From JAFDZW01 sp035632315 (GTDB lineage Bacteria; Bacteroidota; Ignavibacteria; Palsa-1295): DNA of 64,000 bases. Shown piece by piece: positions 34,325-42,691 of the stretch. Positions within the stretch are counted from its first letter, which is position 1, and each line of letters opens with the position of its first letter. Location: positions 1 to 64,000 of the forward strand of contig DASQGZ010000034.1 of the NCBI GenBank assembly GCA_035632315.1, given 5' to 3'. Made by a program: the position numbers and the translations under genes. The notes beneath the pieces are model-generated. The model was not told where the DNA came from. It ran no database searches and saw only the letters and a list, made by a program, of their open reading frames with translations.

Positions 34325-35290
34325 ATGAAAAACATCGCTATTCTCGTTCCTCGCGGGGCTGCAGCATTAAGCTGCATCGAGGGGTCGGTCATTGGGTTTG
34401 GCAGAGCCAATGAAGTTCTAGCAAGTTTCGGCAAGCCGCCGCTCTTTCAAACGACACTTGTGGGTATTGATCACGAGCCGCAGACATACGATCGGTGCTT
34501 CAGTGTTCGTCCTGACGTCACGATAGGCGATCCGCAGAGGTTCGATCTCATTATTATTCCGGCCGTCAATGGAAACTGGAATGACGTGATCGGCTTAAAC
34601 CAAGATTTCTTTCCATGGATCATCGATCAGTATAAGCATGGCGCAGAAGTTGCGAGCTTATGTGTCGGTGCATTTTTGCTTGCGGCGACCGGTCTTGCCG
34701 ACGGGAAAAAGTGCGCAACACATTGGATGTTTCAAAACGACTTCCGCAAAATGTTTCCGAACATCGACCTTGTCTCCGAGAAAGTGATCACGGATGAACA
34801 CGGCGTGTATTCGAGCGGCGGCGCTTCTTCGTTTTGGAATCTCATCTTATACTTGATCGATAAATATGCCGGGCGCGATGTCGCGATCGCCTGCGCGAAG
34901 ATCTACGAGATCGAGATCGACCGCAACTCGCAATCGCAGTTCATTATCTTTTCCGGTCAGAAAGATCATGAAGACGAGCCGATCAAAGAAGCTCAAGCGT
35001 TTATCGAGCAAAATTTTCAGAAGAAAATAACTGTCAATGAACTTGCGTCGATGTGCGCGATGGGACGCCGAACATTCGAACGGCGTTTCAAAAAAGCAAC
35101 ATCTAATACGGTTGTCGAATATCTTCAGCGTGTCAAGATCGAAGCGGCCAAGCGAAGTCTCGAACACAATCGCAAGCACGTTGCCGAGATCATGTACGAC
35201 GTCGGTTACTCCGATACGAAAGCATTCAGAACGACCTTCAAGAAGATCACAGGCCTTTCACCGGTCGACTATAGAAATAAATATGTATAG
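34325..35290 (+). CDS. GlxA-type transcriptional regulator (DJ-1/PfpI plus AraC HTH)
   Basis: The 321-residue protein joins an N-terminal class I amidotransferase-like/DJ-1 domain (about 1-195, with SLCVGAFLLAATGLADGKKCATHW at the cysteine elbow) to a C-terminal AraC-family double helix-turn-helix (about 215-321, VNELASMCAMGRRTFERRFKKATSN and HVAEIMYDVGYSDTKAFRTTFKKITGLSP). Such regulators sense small molecules and activate neighbouring genes. It is divergent from the GyrI-like gene and convergent with the SRPBCC operon, so it may control the stress-type genes on either side. Confidence 0.9.
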   Translation: MKNIAILVPRGAAALSCIEGSVIGFGRANEVLASFGKPPLFQTTLVGIDHEPQTYDRCFSVRPDVTIGDPQRFDLIIIPAVNGNWNDVIGLNQDFFPWIIDQYKHGAEVASLCVGAFLLAATGLADGKKCATHWMFQNDFRKMFPNIDLVSEKVITDEHGVYSSGGASSFWNLILYLIDKYAGRDVAIACAKIYEIEIDRNSQSQFIIFSGQKDHEDEPIKEAQAFIEQNFQKKITVNELASMCAMGRRTFERRFKKATSNTVVEYLQRVKIEAAKRSLEHNRKHVAEIMYDVGYSDTKAFRTTFKKITGLSPVDYRNKYV

Positions 35291-35306
35291 TCTGAGGCAG
35301 CGGATA

Positions 35307-35810
35307 TTACTTGATCGTCATAAGGTACGCATCAAGCTGCTCGAATGTACCACTCCAACCCTGTGTCATACCACCACGCCCGGCTTCGAAGGTTGCAATC
35401 TCTTCTTCGGTACCATCGAGCGGAGCCCATTCGATCATTAATTCCGTTTTACCATCCCGCTCAATGAGTGTTGTCGTCGAGATCATTTTCAACGGCCACG
35501 TCGGAGCAAGCGGATGAATGGTTACGCCGCCGGCCGCATCGGAAAAATGTGTTATGAGCGAGATCTTTTCGGGCGGGATGATCTCAAGAAACGTCCACTT
35601 CCCCCACATTTCATTTCCATCAGCGGAGACAAGTGAATAATGAAACGTGCCTCCGACACGAAGATCCATATTACACGTGCCCATCTTCATCCCCGTGGGG
35701 CTGAACCAATTGATGAGATGTTTCGCATCGGTCCATACCGCCCACACAAGTTCGCGCGGAGCATCGAATGTGCGTTTGATCGCGAACGGCTTTACTGATT
35801 CTGCAGTCAC
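35307..35810 (-). CDS. SRPBCC/AHSA1-type protein 1
   Basis: The start is GTG at 35810 because AGGAG lies seven bases before it; the longer frame would invade the next gene. The 167-residue protein has the family signature IKRTFDAPRELVWAVWTDAKHLINWFSP and WKMISTTTLIERDGKTELMIEW, and ends WSGTFEQLDAYLM. AHSA1-like START-fold proteins bind hydrophobic ligands or chaperone partners. It is the last of eight genes in the ArsR-headed block. Function unknown. Confidence 0.84.
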   Translation of the reverse strand: MTAESVKPFAIKRTFDAPRELVWAVWTDAKHLINWFSPTGMKMGTCNMDLRVGGTFHYSLVSADGNEMWGKWTFLEIIPPEKISLITHFSDAAGGVTIHPLAPTWPLKMISTTTLIERDGKTELMIEWAPLDGTEEEIATFEAGRGGMTQGWSGTFEQLDAYLMTIK

Positions 35811-35838
35811 AATAATTCTCCTGAATAAAAAAAAATGA

Positions 35839-36324
35839 TTAATACTCCGCAAGCACTTCGTCAAGACGTTCGTAGCCTTCGCGCATCCCCCATTCCATAC
35901 CTTGTTCAAGCATTCCATCACGGTCTGCTTTCGAAGCAAATGTGGAGATGACAGTCATTTTTGTTTTACCGCTGATATTTTCAAGTGTCGTTGCATTTGT
36001 GATAATATGTCCGGCTTGCGGCTCGAATTCAAGGGTCATCACAAGCTTCGATGGCGGATCGAATTCTTTGAAGATGCCATTGAACGCAAATTCGTTTCCA
36101 TCAGGATCATACTGAAGAAATCTCCACTTCCCACCCACACGCGGCTCAAGTGTTTCTATGACAGTGCGGAGCATTCGCGGCCCCCACCATTTGGGGATCA
36201 TCTCGGCATCTGTCATCGCCTTGAAGACAAGTTCGCGCGGAGCATCGAACTCGCGCGTGATGACGATCTCGGTATCCGAAGCGAGCGTCATTGTCAATGT
36301 GTCTTTAGCAGTTGTTGTACTCAT
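35839..36324 (-). CDS. SRPBCC/AHSA1-type protein 2
   Basis: The 161-residue protein has ITREFDAPRELVFKAMTDAEMIPKWWGP and GTxxxNAT-like strands, ending MEWGMREGYERLDEVLAEY. It is one of five paralogous START-fold proteins in this block; identity among them is visible mainly around FDAPRELV-x-x-x-x-T-x-x-x-x-x-x-WWGP. It sits 28 bases upstream of protein 1 and 18 bases after the DUF2277 gene. Confidence 0.88.
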   Translation of the reverse strand: MSTTTAKDTLTMTLASDTEIVITREFDAPRELVFKAMTDAEMIPKWWGPRMLRTVIETLEPRVGGKWRFLQYDPDGNEFAFNGIFKEFDPPSKLVMTLEFEPQAGHIITNATTLENISGKTKMTVISTFASKADRDGMLEQGMEWGMREGYERLDEVLAEY

Positions 36325-36342
36325 AATATGTTCTCTTAAGAA

Positions 36343-36609
36343 TTATCCGAAACGCTCGATCGCTCTTGCCTTTGCACGAGCTGCGACGACAGCACGATCG
36401 CGCGGCTCGGCTGTGGTTGTCAGTGAATCAATCAACACCCTGGCAACTCGAGCAGTATCTTCAACGGCTCGATTGAAAGCCGCCACATTTGGCAAAGAAG
36501 GCTTTTGAAAACCCGATAATTTTCTGACGAATTGCAGCGCCGCATCGTGAATTTCTTCGTCGGTTGCAGGCGGATCGAAGTTAAATAGTGTTTTAATGTT
36601 TCTGCACAT
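36343..36609 (-). CDS. DUF2277 family protein
   Basis: The 88-residue protein starts MCRNIKTLFNFDPPATDEEI and has ALQFVRKLSGFQKPSLPNVAAFNRAV, a near-exact match to the pattern of DUF2277, a small family of unknown function. Members often lie beside SRPBCC genes, as here. No catalytic residues are obvious. Single compact helical domain. Cytosolic. Confidence 0.85.
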   Translation of the reverse strand: MCRNIKTLFNFDPPATDEEIHDAALQFVRKLSGFQKPSLPNVAAFNRAVEDTARVARVLIDSLTTTAEPRDRAVVAARAKARAIERFG

Positions 36610-36624
36610 AGTTATTTCGGAATA

Positions 36625-37107
36625 TTACCGAAGACTATCAGCAAGTTTATCGAGCGACTCGTTCCAGCCCTGCTTGGTCATTTCGCTCATTTCACCGCCC
36701 GGTAATCCGGTGTGGTGTAATGTCATCTTTGTTTTGCCGTTCAGATCTTCAAACTCTACGTAGGTTATCATATCTCCGGGAAACTCTCCCGGAAGACCAT
36801 AATAACTTGCCGGCACGACATTCCCGTCGGGATCGGAGAATTTATTCGTAAAGACGATCTTTTTCATCGGGACTAGTTCGAGATACTCGCCAGTGTTGAA
36901 ATTATCTCTTCCGTCCGGCCAGCGCATCGCCCAAAGAAATTTCCCGCCGACCCTGAGATCTATCTCGCAGACCGGGCAGGTAAATATCTTTGGTCCCCAC
37001 CATTTCTTGAAATGCTCCGGCACAGTCCATGCGCGCCAGACAAGTTCGATCGGCGCGTCAAAGATGCGTTCAATAGTAATTTCATTCGTTGTTACTGTTG
37101 CCGACAT
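36625..37107 (-). CDS. SRPBCC/AHSA1-type protein 3
   Basis: The 160-residue protein begins MSATVTTNEITIERIFDAPI then ELVWRAWTVPEHFKKWWGPKIFTCPVCEID, and ends TKQGWNESLDKLADSLR. It is AHSA1-like. The short gap before DUF2277 (15 bases) and before the next SRPBCC gene (four bases) suggest one transcript. AAAGGAT lies about nine bases before the start codon and supports it. Distinct from copies 1 and 2 by a C-P-V-C pair whose role is unknown. Confidence 0.88.
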   Translation of the reverse strand: MSATVTTNEITIERIFDAPIELVWRAWTVPEHFKKWWGPKIFTCPVCEIDLRVGGKFLWAMRWPDGRDNFNTGEYLELVPMKKIVFTNKFSDPDGNVVPASYYGLPGEFPGDMITYVEFEDLNGKTKMTLHHTGLPGGEMSEMTKQGWNESLDKLADSLR

Positions 37108-37111
37108 CGGT

Positions 37112-37591
37112 TTATCCTTTTAAGTATGTTTGAACATATTCTTCAAGATGGGCAAGATGTTGCTTGCCGCCTTCGATAGCGCCGTATTTCTCGACGACAT
37201 GGTTGCGCTGCTTCGCCGTCTGGAATAATGATCTCATTGTCACTCTCGTTTTACCACCAAGATCTTCGAACGTGACCGTTGCGTGAAATTGCGCATCGTT
37301 TACGCCAACATCATCCCCGCCGCCGTGACCATATTCGAGCCTCTCGGGTTTTATGATCGTCTCATAGTACATCTCATTCGGAAAGTCTTTCCCATCGGGT
37401 CCGTGCATCGTGTGAAACCATACGCCGCCGGGCTTGAAGCTGAATTTATGTGTCGTGGTCGTAAATCCGTTCGGACCCCACCATTTCTCGAGATGCTTCG
37501 GGTCGGTCCATGCTTCGAAGACAAGTTCACGCGGTGCATTGATGATCCGCTCGATGACGATCTCGCGTTCTGTTGTTGATTGATTATCCAT
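37112..37591 (-). CDS. SRPBCC/AHSA1-type protein 4
   Basis: The start is taken at ATG 37591 (MDNQSTTEREIVIER). The protein of 159 residues has INAPRELVFEAWTDPKHLEKWWGPNGF and the strand VTFEDLGGKTRVTMRSLFQTAKQR, typical of AHSA1/activator-of-Hsp90-like proteins. It follows the DHFR-family gene and precedes protein 3 by four bases. The function is unknown. Confidence 0.88.
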   Translation of the reverse strand: MDNQSTTEREIVIERIINAPRELVFEAWTDPKHLEKWWGPNGFTTTTHKFSFKPGGVWFHTMHGPDGKDFPNEMYYETIIKPERLEYGHGGGDDVGVNDAQFHATVTFEDLGGKTRVTMRSLFQTAKQRNHVVEKYGAIEGGKQHLAHLEEYVQTYLKG

Positions 37592-37644
37592 AAGCAACGG
37601 TACTATTTATTGAAATAAATAATGTATTTATCAATCAGATAGAG

Positions 37645-38289
37645 TTACTGTTCTACTTCATACATTATATGCGTAATCCCTTGAGAAGGTATTACCTTTT
37701 TAATTTTTACGGCTCTATCCGGATTCATATTTTCAAAAAGTCTGACGCCATTCCCAAATACGACGGGAGCATAATGAAGAGTAAATTCCTCAATAAGGCC
37801 TGCGTTGAGATATTGCATCACAGTATTTGCACCTCCCGAGATTCGTATGTCTTTTGAACCGACTACTTTTTTTGCCTGAGCAAGTGCGCTTTCGATGCCA
37901 TCGTTTACAAAATAGAATGTGGTGCCACCGGGTCGTACCCACGGCTCGCGAACCTCGTCAGTCAGAACAAATACCGGAGTGTGGAATGGTGCGTCGTCAG
38001 GCCAAGAGTTTTCGCCAGCGTTGAACATATTCTTGCCCATGATGCTCGCCCCGGTACGGGTAAATGTTTCCTCCAGCAGTGTATTATCTTCTCCTGTTTC
38101 ACCGCCTTCACCGAATTTTAGGTTTTTAAGAAAAAATTTCTGCTGAAAAACCCAATGCATGAGATCCATCCATTTTTTCATCGAATTCTTGAATTCCGGA
38201 TCTCCGGCAAGAGCCATTTCAAACTTTTCCGGCGCGATGAAGCCGTCGAGCGAGATCACCATATCAAAGAAGACTTTATTCTTTTTCAT
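37645..38289 (-). CDS. dihydrofolate-reductase-family protein, second copy
   Basis: The 214-residue protein begins MKKNKVFFDMVISLDGFIAPE at ATG 38289 and includes GASIMGKNMFNAGENSWPDDAPFHTPVFVLTD and IRISGGANTVMQYLNAGLIEEFTLHYAPVVFGNG, the RibD-C-like reductase pattern. Length and motifs differ from the copy at 32855, so it is not a recent duplicate. It is eight bases from the SRPBCC gene upstream, and so part of the ArsR-headed transcript. Confidence 0.88.
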   Translation of the reverse strand: MKKNKVFFDMVISLDGFIAPEKFEMALAGDPEFKNSMKKWMDLMHWVFQQKFFLKNLKFGEGGETGEDNTLLEETFTRTGASIMGKNMFNAGENSWPDDAPFHTPVFVLTDEVREPWVRPGGTTFYFVNDGIESALAQAKKVVGSKDIRISGGANTVMQYLNAGLIEEFTLHYAPVVFGNGVRLFENMNPDRAVKIKKVIPSQGITHIMYEVEQ

Positions 38290-38296
38290 AAGTATG

Positions 38297-38767
38297 TTAA
38301 TGTGATTGTAAAAAATCTCTGAGTGAAACGCCAATGATATGTTTCCAACCTTCCTCGAAATTCGAGCGGAAGAAATCCTTTGTGTCCGGAAAACTCTCGA
38401 TGCCGGCATGAGTGAGTCGGAGACGGGTACCATTGTTTTCGGGAAACAGCTCGAACGTCACTTCCGAACTGCCGGGATAATTTTCATATCGCCAGGTGTA
38501 TGATATTTTTTTGCCGAGAATGACACTTGTTACCTTGCAGAGATGCGTATATGTTTTCCCGCCATTCACGACCGAGAAATGAAATTCAAAACCTATCTCA
38601 GCCCTAAACTCCGGAAGTTCAAAATACCAGCACGTCAACTTATCATTCTGTGTGATCGCGTCCCAAACTTTGGAAATCGGCACATCGAACGTTCGTTCGA
38701 CGATGACCGGCTCGGCGGTATGGACGCCATTATGGTTTGTTCTCGTCGCTGCTGTTGTTTCCTGCAT
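38297..38767 (-). CDS. SRPBCC/AHSA1-type protein 5, overlapping arsR
   Basis: The start at ATG 38767 has AAGGAGAA eight bases upstream. The 156-residue protein has VERTFDVPISKVWDAITQNDKLTCWYFELPEFRAEIGFEFHF and ends SLRDFLQSH. Its first 38 bases overlap the 3' end of the ArsR gene, a coupling seen for ArsR-SRPBCC pairs. It is less like the other four in sequence and lacks the WWGP core. Hydrophobic-ligand binding is the most likely activity. Confidence 0.86.
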   Translation of the reverse strand: MQETTAATRTNHNGVHTAEPVIVERTFDVPISKVWDAITQNDKLTCWYFELPEFRAEIGFEFHFSVVNGGKTYTHLCKVTSVILGKKISYTWRYENYPGSSEVTFELFPENNGTRLRLTHAGIESFPDTKDFFRSNFEEGWKHIIGVSLRDFLQSH

Positions 38768-39089
38768 CTTGTTTCTCCTTCGATTGTAATTCCTGTAAGT
38801 ACTGCTCCAATGCATCAAGCTTCCCTTCCCAGAATCTGCGGTACTGCTCGATCCAATCGTCCACCTCGCCAAGCTTGCCCAGTTTTGCTTCGCAGTACCG
38901 CTCTCTCCCCTGCTGCTTGATATCCACCAGCCCGCACTCCGAGAGTATCTTCACATGCTTCGAAACTGCCGGACGGCTCACCTTGAAATGCTCGGCGATT
39001 CCATTGATGGTCAATGCATGAAGCGCAAGCAAACTCAGTATTGCTCTGCGCTTCGGATCGGCTATTGCTTGAAATACATCTCGTCTCAC
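38730..39089 (-). CDS. ArsR-family winged-helix transcriptional regulator
   Basis: The 119-residue protein opens VRRDVFQAIADPKRRAILSLLA (GTG start at 39089) and has the recognition helix region SRPAVSKHVKILSECGLVDIKQQGRERYCEAK. It lacks obvious metal-binding cysteines, so the effector may not be a metal. It is coupled to the SRPBCC gene by a 38-base overlap and heads the block of eight genes. An inverted repeat AACCG-TT-CGGTT lies 22 bases upstream and could be its operator. Confidence 0.88.
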   Translation of the reverse strand: MRRDVFQAIADPKRRAILSLLALHALTINGIAEHFKVSRPAVSKHVKILSECGLVDIKQQGRERYCEAKLGKLGEVDDWIEQYRRFWEGKLDALEQYLQELQSKEKQDAGNNSSDENKP

Positions 39090-39110
39090 GGCATATACAA
39101 CCTAATGCGT

Positions 39111-39122
39111 AACCGTTCGGTT
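39111..39122. promoter_or_regulatory. ArsR operator candidate
   Basis: AACCGTTCGGTT is an inverted repeat with five-base arms and a two-base centre, located between the ArsR start codon and the divergent gene at 39241. Position and symmetry fit an autoregulatory ArsR/SmtB site. Confidence 0.35.
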
Positions 39123-39240
39123 TCCTATTTTTTAATAATTTTTCAGATTTTTTATTGCCCCTGTAATCTATTTGTTTATAAAGAATTGCAGTCCCTGGTG
39201 TATTGGCACGGCATTGAACCGGATTTTGTTTTAGCATAGA

Positions 39241-39564
39241 ATGAAGATTCTTTTCTCAGTCATTCTGCTCGTTGGGGCATTCTATTTTATCTGGTGGGGA
39301 TATAAAAATCTTCTCCGGCGTGAGCGTGATACGGCAGAAGGTGCGATCGATGGTGTTGCTTGTCATCTCTGCGGTGAAGCATATCCGCGCGAAGAAGTTG
39401 TGACGGTAGAAAAGAAAGCCGGTTTCGAAAATTATTTTTGCGGCAACTGCATTGCCAAGCTCGCCGCTGCTTACAATGAAATTGTCGTCGAAGGTTCTGC
39501 TCCGCCTGTTTTCGAGCATCACGTTCTCAACGGCGATAATGGATCGGTAGCTCACTACAATTAA
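39241..39564 (+). CDS. small membrane protein with zinc-ribbon-like cysteines
   Basis: The 107-residue protein has one N-terminal membrane segment (MKILFSVILLVGAFYFIWWGYK) followed by a cytoplasmic part with CHLCGEAYPREEVVTVEKK and YFCGNC, a CxxC-x(22)-CxxC arrangement that should bind zinc. No family is recognised. Its stop overlaps the dusB start codon (TAATG), so it is translated with dusB. Confidence 0.65.
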   Translation: MKILFSVILLVGAFYFIWWGYKNLLRRERDTAEGAIDGVACHLCGEAYPREEVVTVEKKAGFENYFCGNCIAKLAAAYNEIVVEGSAPPVFEHHVLNGDNGSVAHYN

Positions 39565-40565
39565 TGGCTAGAATCGGACATATCGACTTAGGGGAAAAGC
39601 CATTACTATTGGCGCCGATGGAGGACGTCTCTGATGTATCGTTCCGCATCACACAGCGCCGCATGGGTGCTGATGTCGTTTATACGGAGTTCATTTCGAG
39701 CGAGGCGATCATCCGACAGATCGCCAAACAAATGAAAAAGATGGCAATGCTCGAAGAAGAGCGGCCGCTGGCGATCCAAATTTATGGTGGCGACCCGGAA
39801 CATATGGCAGAAGCAGCTCAAGTTTCCGAAGCGGCGAGTCCCGATTTTCTTGACATCAATTGCGGCTGCTGGGTAAAGAATGTTGCCGGCAAAGGTGCAG
39901 GCGCTGGTCTCCTGAAAGATCTTCCGCGAATGGAAAAGATGACTCGCGCTGTTGTCGATGCAGTAAAACTACCTGTTACAGTAAAGACCCGTCTCGGTTG
40001 GGATACGGATTCTATTAATATCCTGGATACAGCTCCGATGCTTGAACAAGCCGGAGCCGCCGCATTAACAATTCATTGCCGCACCCGTTCGCAAGGACAT
40101 AGCGGCAATGCAGATTGGAGCTGGATACCACGTATAAAAGAGCGTGTGTCGATTCCCGTATTTCTCAATGGTGATGTGAATTCTCCCGAAGCCGCAGATC
40201 GTGCATTTCGCGAGACAGGCTGTGATGGCGTAATGATCGCCCGTGCGGCGATCAGCAATCCGTTCATCTTCCGTGAGATTAAAGAATATTTTGCTGCCGG
40301 TTCGTATTCGCCTGCCTCTCTCGAAGAGCGGATCGAGTTTTGTCTGAACCATCTTCGCCACTCGATCGAAATCCGTGGTGAGCACGCCGGCATCCCGAAC
40401 TTCCGGAAATATTATCTTGGCTATTTCAAAGGTATCTACGGCGCGGCGAAACTTCGCGCAGAGTTGATGTTGATCTGGTCGTTCGCAGAGGTAGAGGAGA
40501 AACTGTGGCAATTCGCAGCGGTTACGAAAGAGCGTGAACAAGCAGCATTGTTAGTTGCCGCATAA
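39564..40565 (+). CDS. dusB: tRNA-dihydrouridine synthase
   Basis: The 333-residue protein starts at the ATG overlapping the previous stop and contains LLLAPMEDVSDVSFRITQRRMGAD near the N-terminus, INCGCWVKNVAGKGAGAGLL (the catalytic Cys lies in this loop; the usual GCP here reads GCW) and GVMIARAAISNPFIF near the C-terminal side of the TIM barrel. Dus enzymes reduce uridine in tRNA using FMN and NADPH. Similarity in the N-terminal motif favours the DusB group. It is followed by queA at 13 bases. Confidence 0.9.
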   Translation: MARIGHIDLGEKPLLLAPMEDVSDVSFRITQRRMGADVVYTEFISSEAIIRQIAKQMKKMAMLEEERPLAIQIYGGDPEHMAEAAQVSEAASPDFLDINCGCWVKNVAGKGAGAGLLKDLPRMEKMTRAVVDAVKLPVTVKTRLGWDTDSINILDTAPMLEQAGAAALTIHCRTRSQGHSGNADWSWIPRIKERVSIPVFLNGDVNSPEAADRAFRETGCDGVMIARAAISNPFIFREIKEYFAAGSYSPASLEERIEFCLNHLRHSIEIRGEHAGIPNFRKYYLGYFKGIYGAAKLRAELMLIWSFAEVEEKLWQFAAVTKEREQAALLVAA

Positions 40566-40577
40566 TACTACTTTCTC

Positions 40578-41621
40578 GTGCTACAACTTTCCGATTATGA
40601 CTACCAGCTCCCGGAAGAACTCATTGCGAAGTATCCCCTTGCGCATCGAAGTGATTCGCGGTTGCTCATACTGCATCATAAAAACGGTACGATAGAAGAC
40701 AGGTCATTTCCTGAGATTCAGCAATATGTACACCCTGGTGATTGTATCGTTCTGAATGAAACACGAGTGATCCCTGCCCGATTAATGGCAACTCGTGAAA
40801 CAACCGGAGCGATCGTAGAAATTTTTCTTGAGACACGACAAGCTGATATGACCGATACGTGGCGTGTACTCGCTGCGCCGGCGAAAAAATTAAAATCCGG
40901 CGAGCGATACATCATCAATAATGACCTTTCTTGCATTGTACTCGAAGAACTTCCTGAGGGCGAGAGAATCGTGCGGTTCGAGTCAGAGTCAGGGCACCTA
41001 GAAACCGCTCTCGAATCTGCTGGATCGATGCCTATCCCACCGTATCTTCACCGACCCGCAGAAATGCTTGACCGAGAGCGCTATCAGACAGTGTATGCGC
41101 ATTCACCCGGCGCTGTCGCTGCGCCGACTGCTGGCTTACATTTTACATCGGAAATTCTTTCGGTATTAGAAAACAAAGGAGTTCGAATCGTGAAGGTCAC
41201 CCTCCATGTCGGTCTCGGGACATTTCGTCCAGTAGAATCGGAAGATATTACAAAGCACACAATGCACGCCGAGCGATATGAAGTAAGCAAAGAAGCTGCA
41301 TCTATAATTAATAATGTAAGAAAGAATGGCGGAAAGATCGTTGCTGTCGGAACGACTGCCGCACGAACGCTTGAAACTGTTGCAAACAGTGATGGAATTA
41401 TTAACACAGGAAGCGGCGAAACATCTATCTTTATTTATCCGCCATACAAATTCAAAGCGGTCGATGCACTTCTCACAAATTTTCACCAGCCAAAGTCAAC
41501 GCTCTTGATGATGATCTCCGCCTTTTCCGGATATGAGAATGTGATGAAGGCATACAAACATGTTATTAAAGAACGGTACCGGTTCTTAAGTTATGGAGAT
41601 GCGATGCTAATAATTGAATAA
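40578..41621 (+). CDS. queA: S-adenosylmethionine:tRNA ribosyltransferase-isomerase
   Basis: QueA adds the ribosyl of SAM to preQ1-modified tRNA to form epoxyqueuosine. The 347-residue protein has YQLPEELIAKYPLAHRSDSRLL, PTAGLHFTSEILSVLENKG, THHVGLGTFRPV-like (VTLHVGLGTFRPVESED) and TTAARTLE motifs that define the family. The start is GTG at 40578, since no ATG is at hand and the following residues match the family start. It lies 12 bases after dusB, so both tRNA-modifying genes share a transcript. Confidence 0.93.
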   Translation: MLQLSDYDYQLPEELIAKYPLAHRSDSRLLILHHKNGTIEDRSFPEIQQYVHPGDCIVLNETRVIPARLMATRETTGAIVEIFLETRQADMTDTWRVLAAPAKKLKSGERYIINNDLSCIVLEELPEGERIVRFESESGHLETALESAGSMPIPPYLHRPAEMLDRERYQTVYAHSPGAVAAPTAGLHFTSEILSVLENKGVRIVKVTLHVGLGTFRPVESEDITKHTMHAERYEVSKEAASIINNVRKNGGKIVAVGTTAARTLETVANSDGIINTGSGETSIFIYPPYKFKAVDALLTNFHQPKSTLLMMISAFSGYENVMKAYKHVIKERYRFLSYGDAMLIIE

Positions 41622-41653
41622 TCCCAGTAATCGAATAATCCCAAAATCCCGGT

Positions 41654-42691
41654 TCATACAGTTGGGATGATCTCCGCGATCAAATTCTCTACGAGCAGTG
41701 AATCGTCAATACTTGTTTTGCGTGTTTGGTATTCTGTGCGAACAAGTGCGCGGATGGCATTGTCGAGCTGCGCTCGTGAATAGCCACGCGCCGCATTAAT
41801 GTAATCTTTTACATAGTACGCAGCCCCGCCATAGAGATCGAGCGCTTTGATGATCTCGGCTTCGCTTGCTTTATTCGACACCAATTCTCTGGCAACGACG
41901 ATCTGTTCGAAATAACGATTAATACCAAGCATCGTCAGATAGAACGCCTTCTTATCTGCTTCGAACATCTTGATCGCGATCTCGGTCGCAAGTGCTTTGT
42001 TGCGAAGGCCGATCGCCTTGGTAAGATTAAACACATTGTATGTTGGCGAAACACCGACACTCGCCTCGACATCGGCAGTAGTAATCTGGTCAGCATCACC
42101 GACGTATGTAATTATCTTCTCCAACTCGTTCGAGAGTGCACGAAGATCTGTCCCGATAAGCGAGACTAACATTTGTGCGGCGCGCGTATCGAGATGCTTC
42201 GCATATTTTTCGCAGCGCTCGTTTATCCATTCAATGGCATCCCGTTCTTTCAACGCGTCAAATCCGACCGCAGTACTTTTTGCATGCAAGCCTTTCCACG
42301 GATGAGTATTTTTTGCGCCAGGTTTTGACGAATCGAGAATGAGTACCGTCGAGCGGTTTGGGTCGTCGAGATACGCACCGATGGCTTCGTTCTCTTCCTG
42401 CTTGCGTTCGTCGGAACGTGCAGTAAATAATTTCTCGGTGTTACGGCAGATGACCAAACGCGATTCCGCCATTACCGGATATGCCCGTGCGGACGACAAT
42501 ACTTCGCCAAGCGTTGCATCAATTCCGTCGAACTCATCAAGATTGAACGACCGAAGAGCTGCATCGGGAAGCAGCAGATCGACGGATTTGCGGATCAGTT
42601 CGTCACGGAGAAATTCTTCTTCGCCATAAAAAAAATAAACGGTATCGGCTTTTCCCGCGCGCCAGGCTTTTTCGATCTGTGATGCTGTCAT
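41654..42691 (-). CDS. holA: DNA polymerase III subunit delta
   Basis: The 345-residue protein has the delta-subunit N-terminus (VYFFYGEEEFLRDELIRKSVD) and the later segments EFDGIDATLGEVLSSARAYPV and ALYGGAAYYVKDYINAARGYS. HolA opens the beta clamp in the clamp-loader complex. The family's weak nucleotide-binding region lacks a real P-loop, as here. It overlaps the T9SS protein gene upstream by four bases (ATGA), an unusual pairing since one product is replication machinery and the other is secreted. Confidence 0.88.
   Translation of the reverse strand: MTASQIEKAWRAGKADTVYFFYGEEEFLRDELIRKSVDLLLPDAALRSFNLDEFDGIDATLGEVLSSARAYPVMAESRLVICRNTEKLFTARSDERKQEENEAIGAYLDDPNRSTVLILDSSKPGAKNTHPWKGLHAKSTAVGFDALKERDAIEWINERCEKYAKHLDTRAAQMLVSLIGTDLRALSNELEKIITYVGDADQITTADVEASVGVSPTYNVFNLTKAIGLRNKALATEIAIKMFEADKKAFYLTMLGINRYFEQIVVARELVSNKASEAEIIKALDLYGGAAYYVKDYINAARGYSRAQLDNAIRALVRTEYQTRKTSIDDSLLVENLIAEIIPTV

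Noticed and set aside
31459..39089. Prophage, integron or insertion element around the SRPBCC island
   Set aside because: No integrase, transposase, terminal repeats or attachment site seen; the genes are ordinary metabolic-type families.
41616..41643. 11-base direct repeat GAATAATCCCA, two copies
   Set aside because: It lies across the queA stop and the gap before holA; at this length a short slippage duplication is enough, and no function suggests itself.
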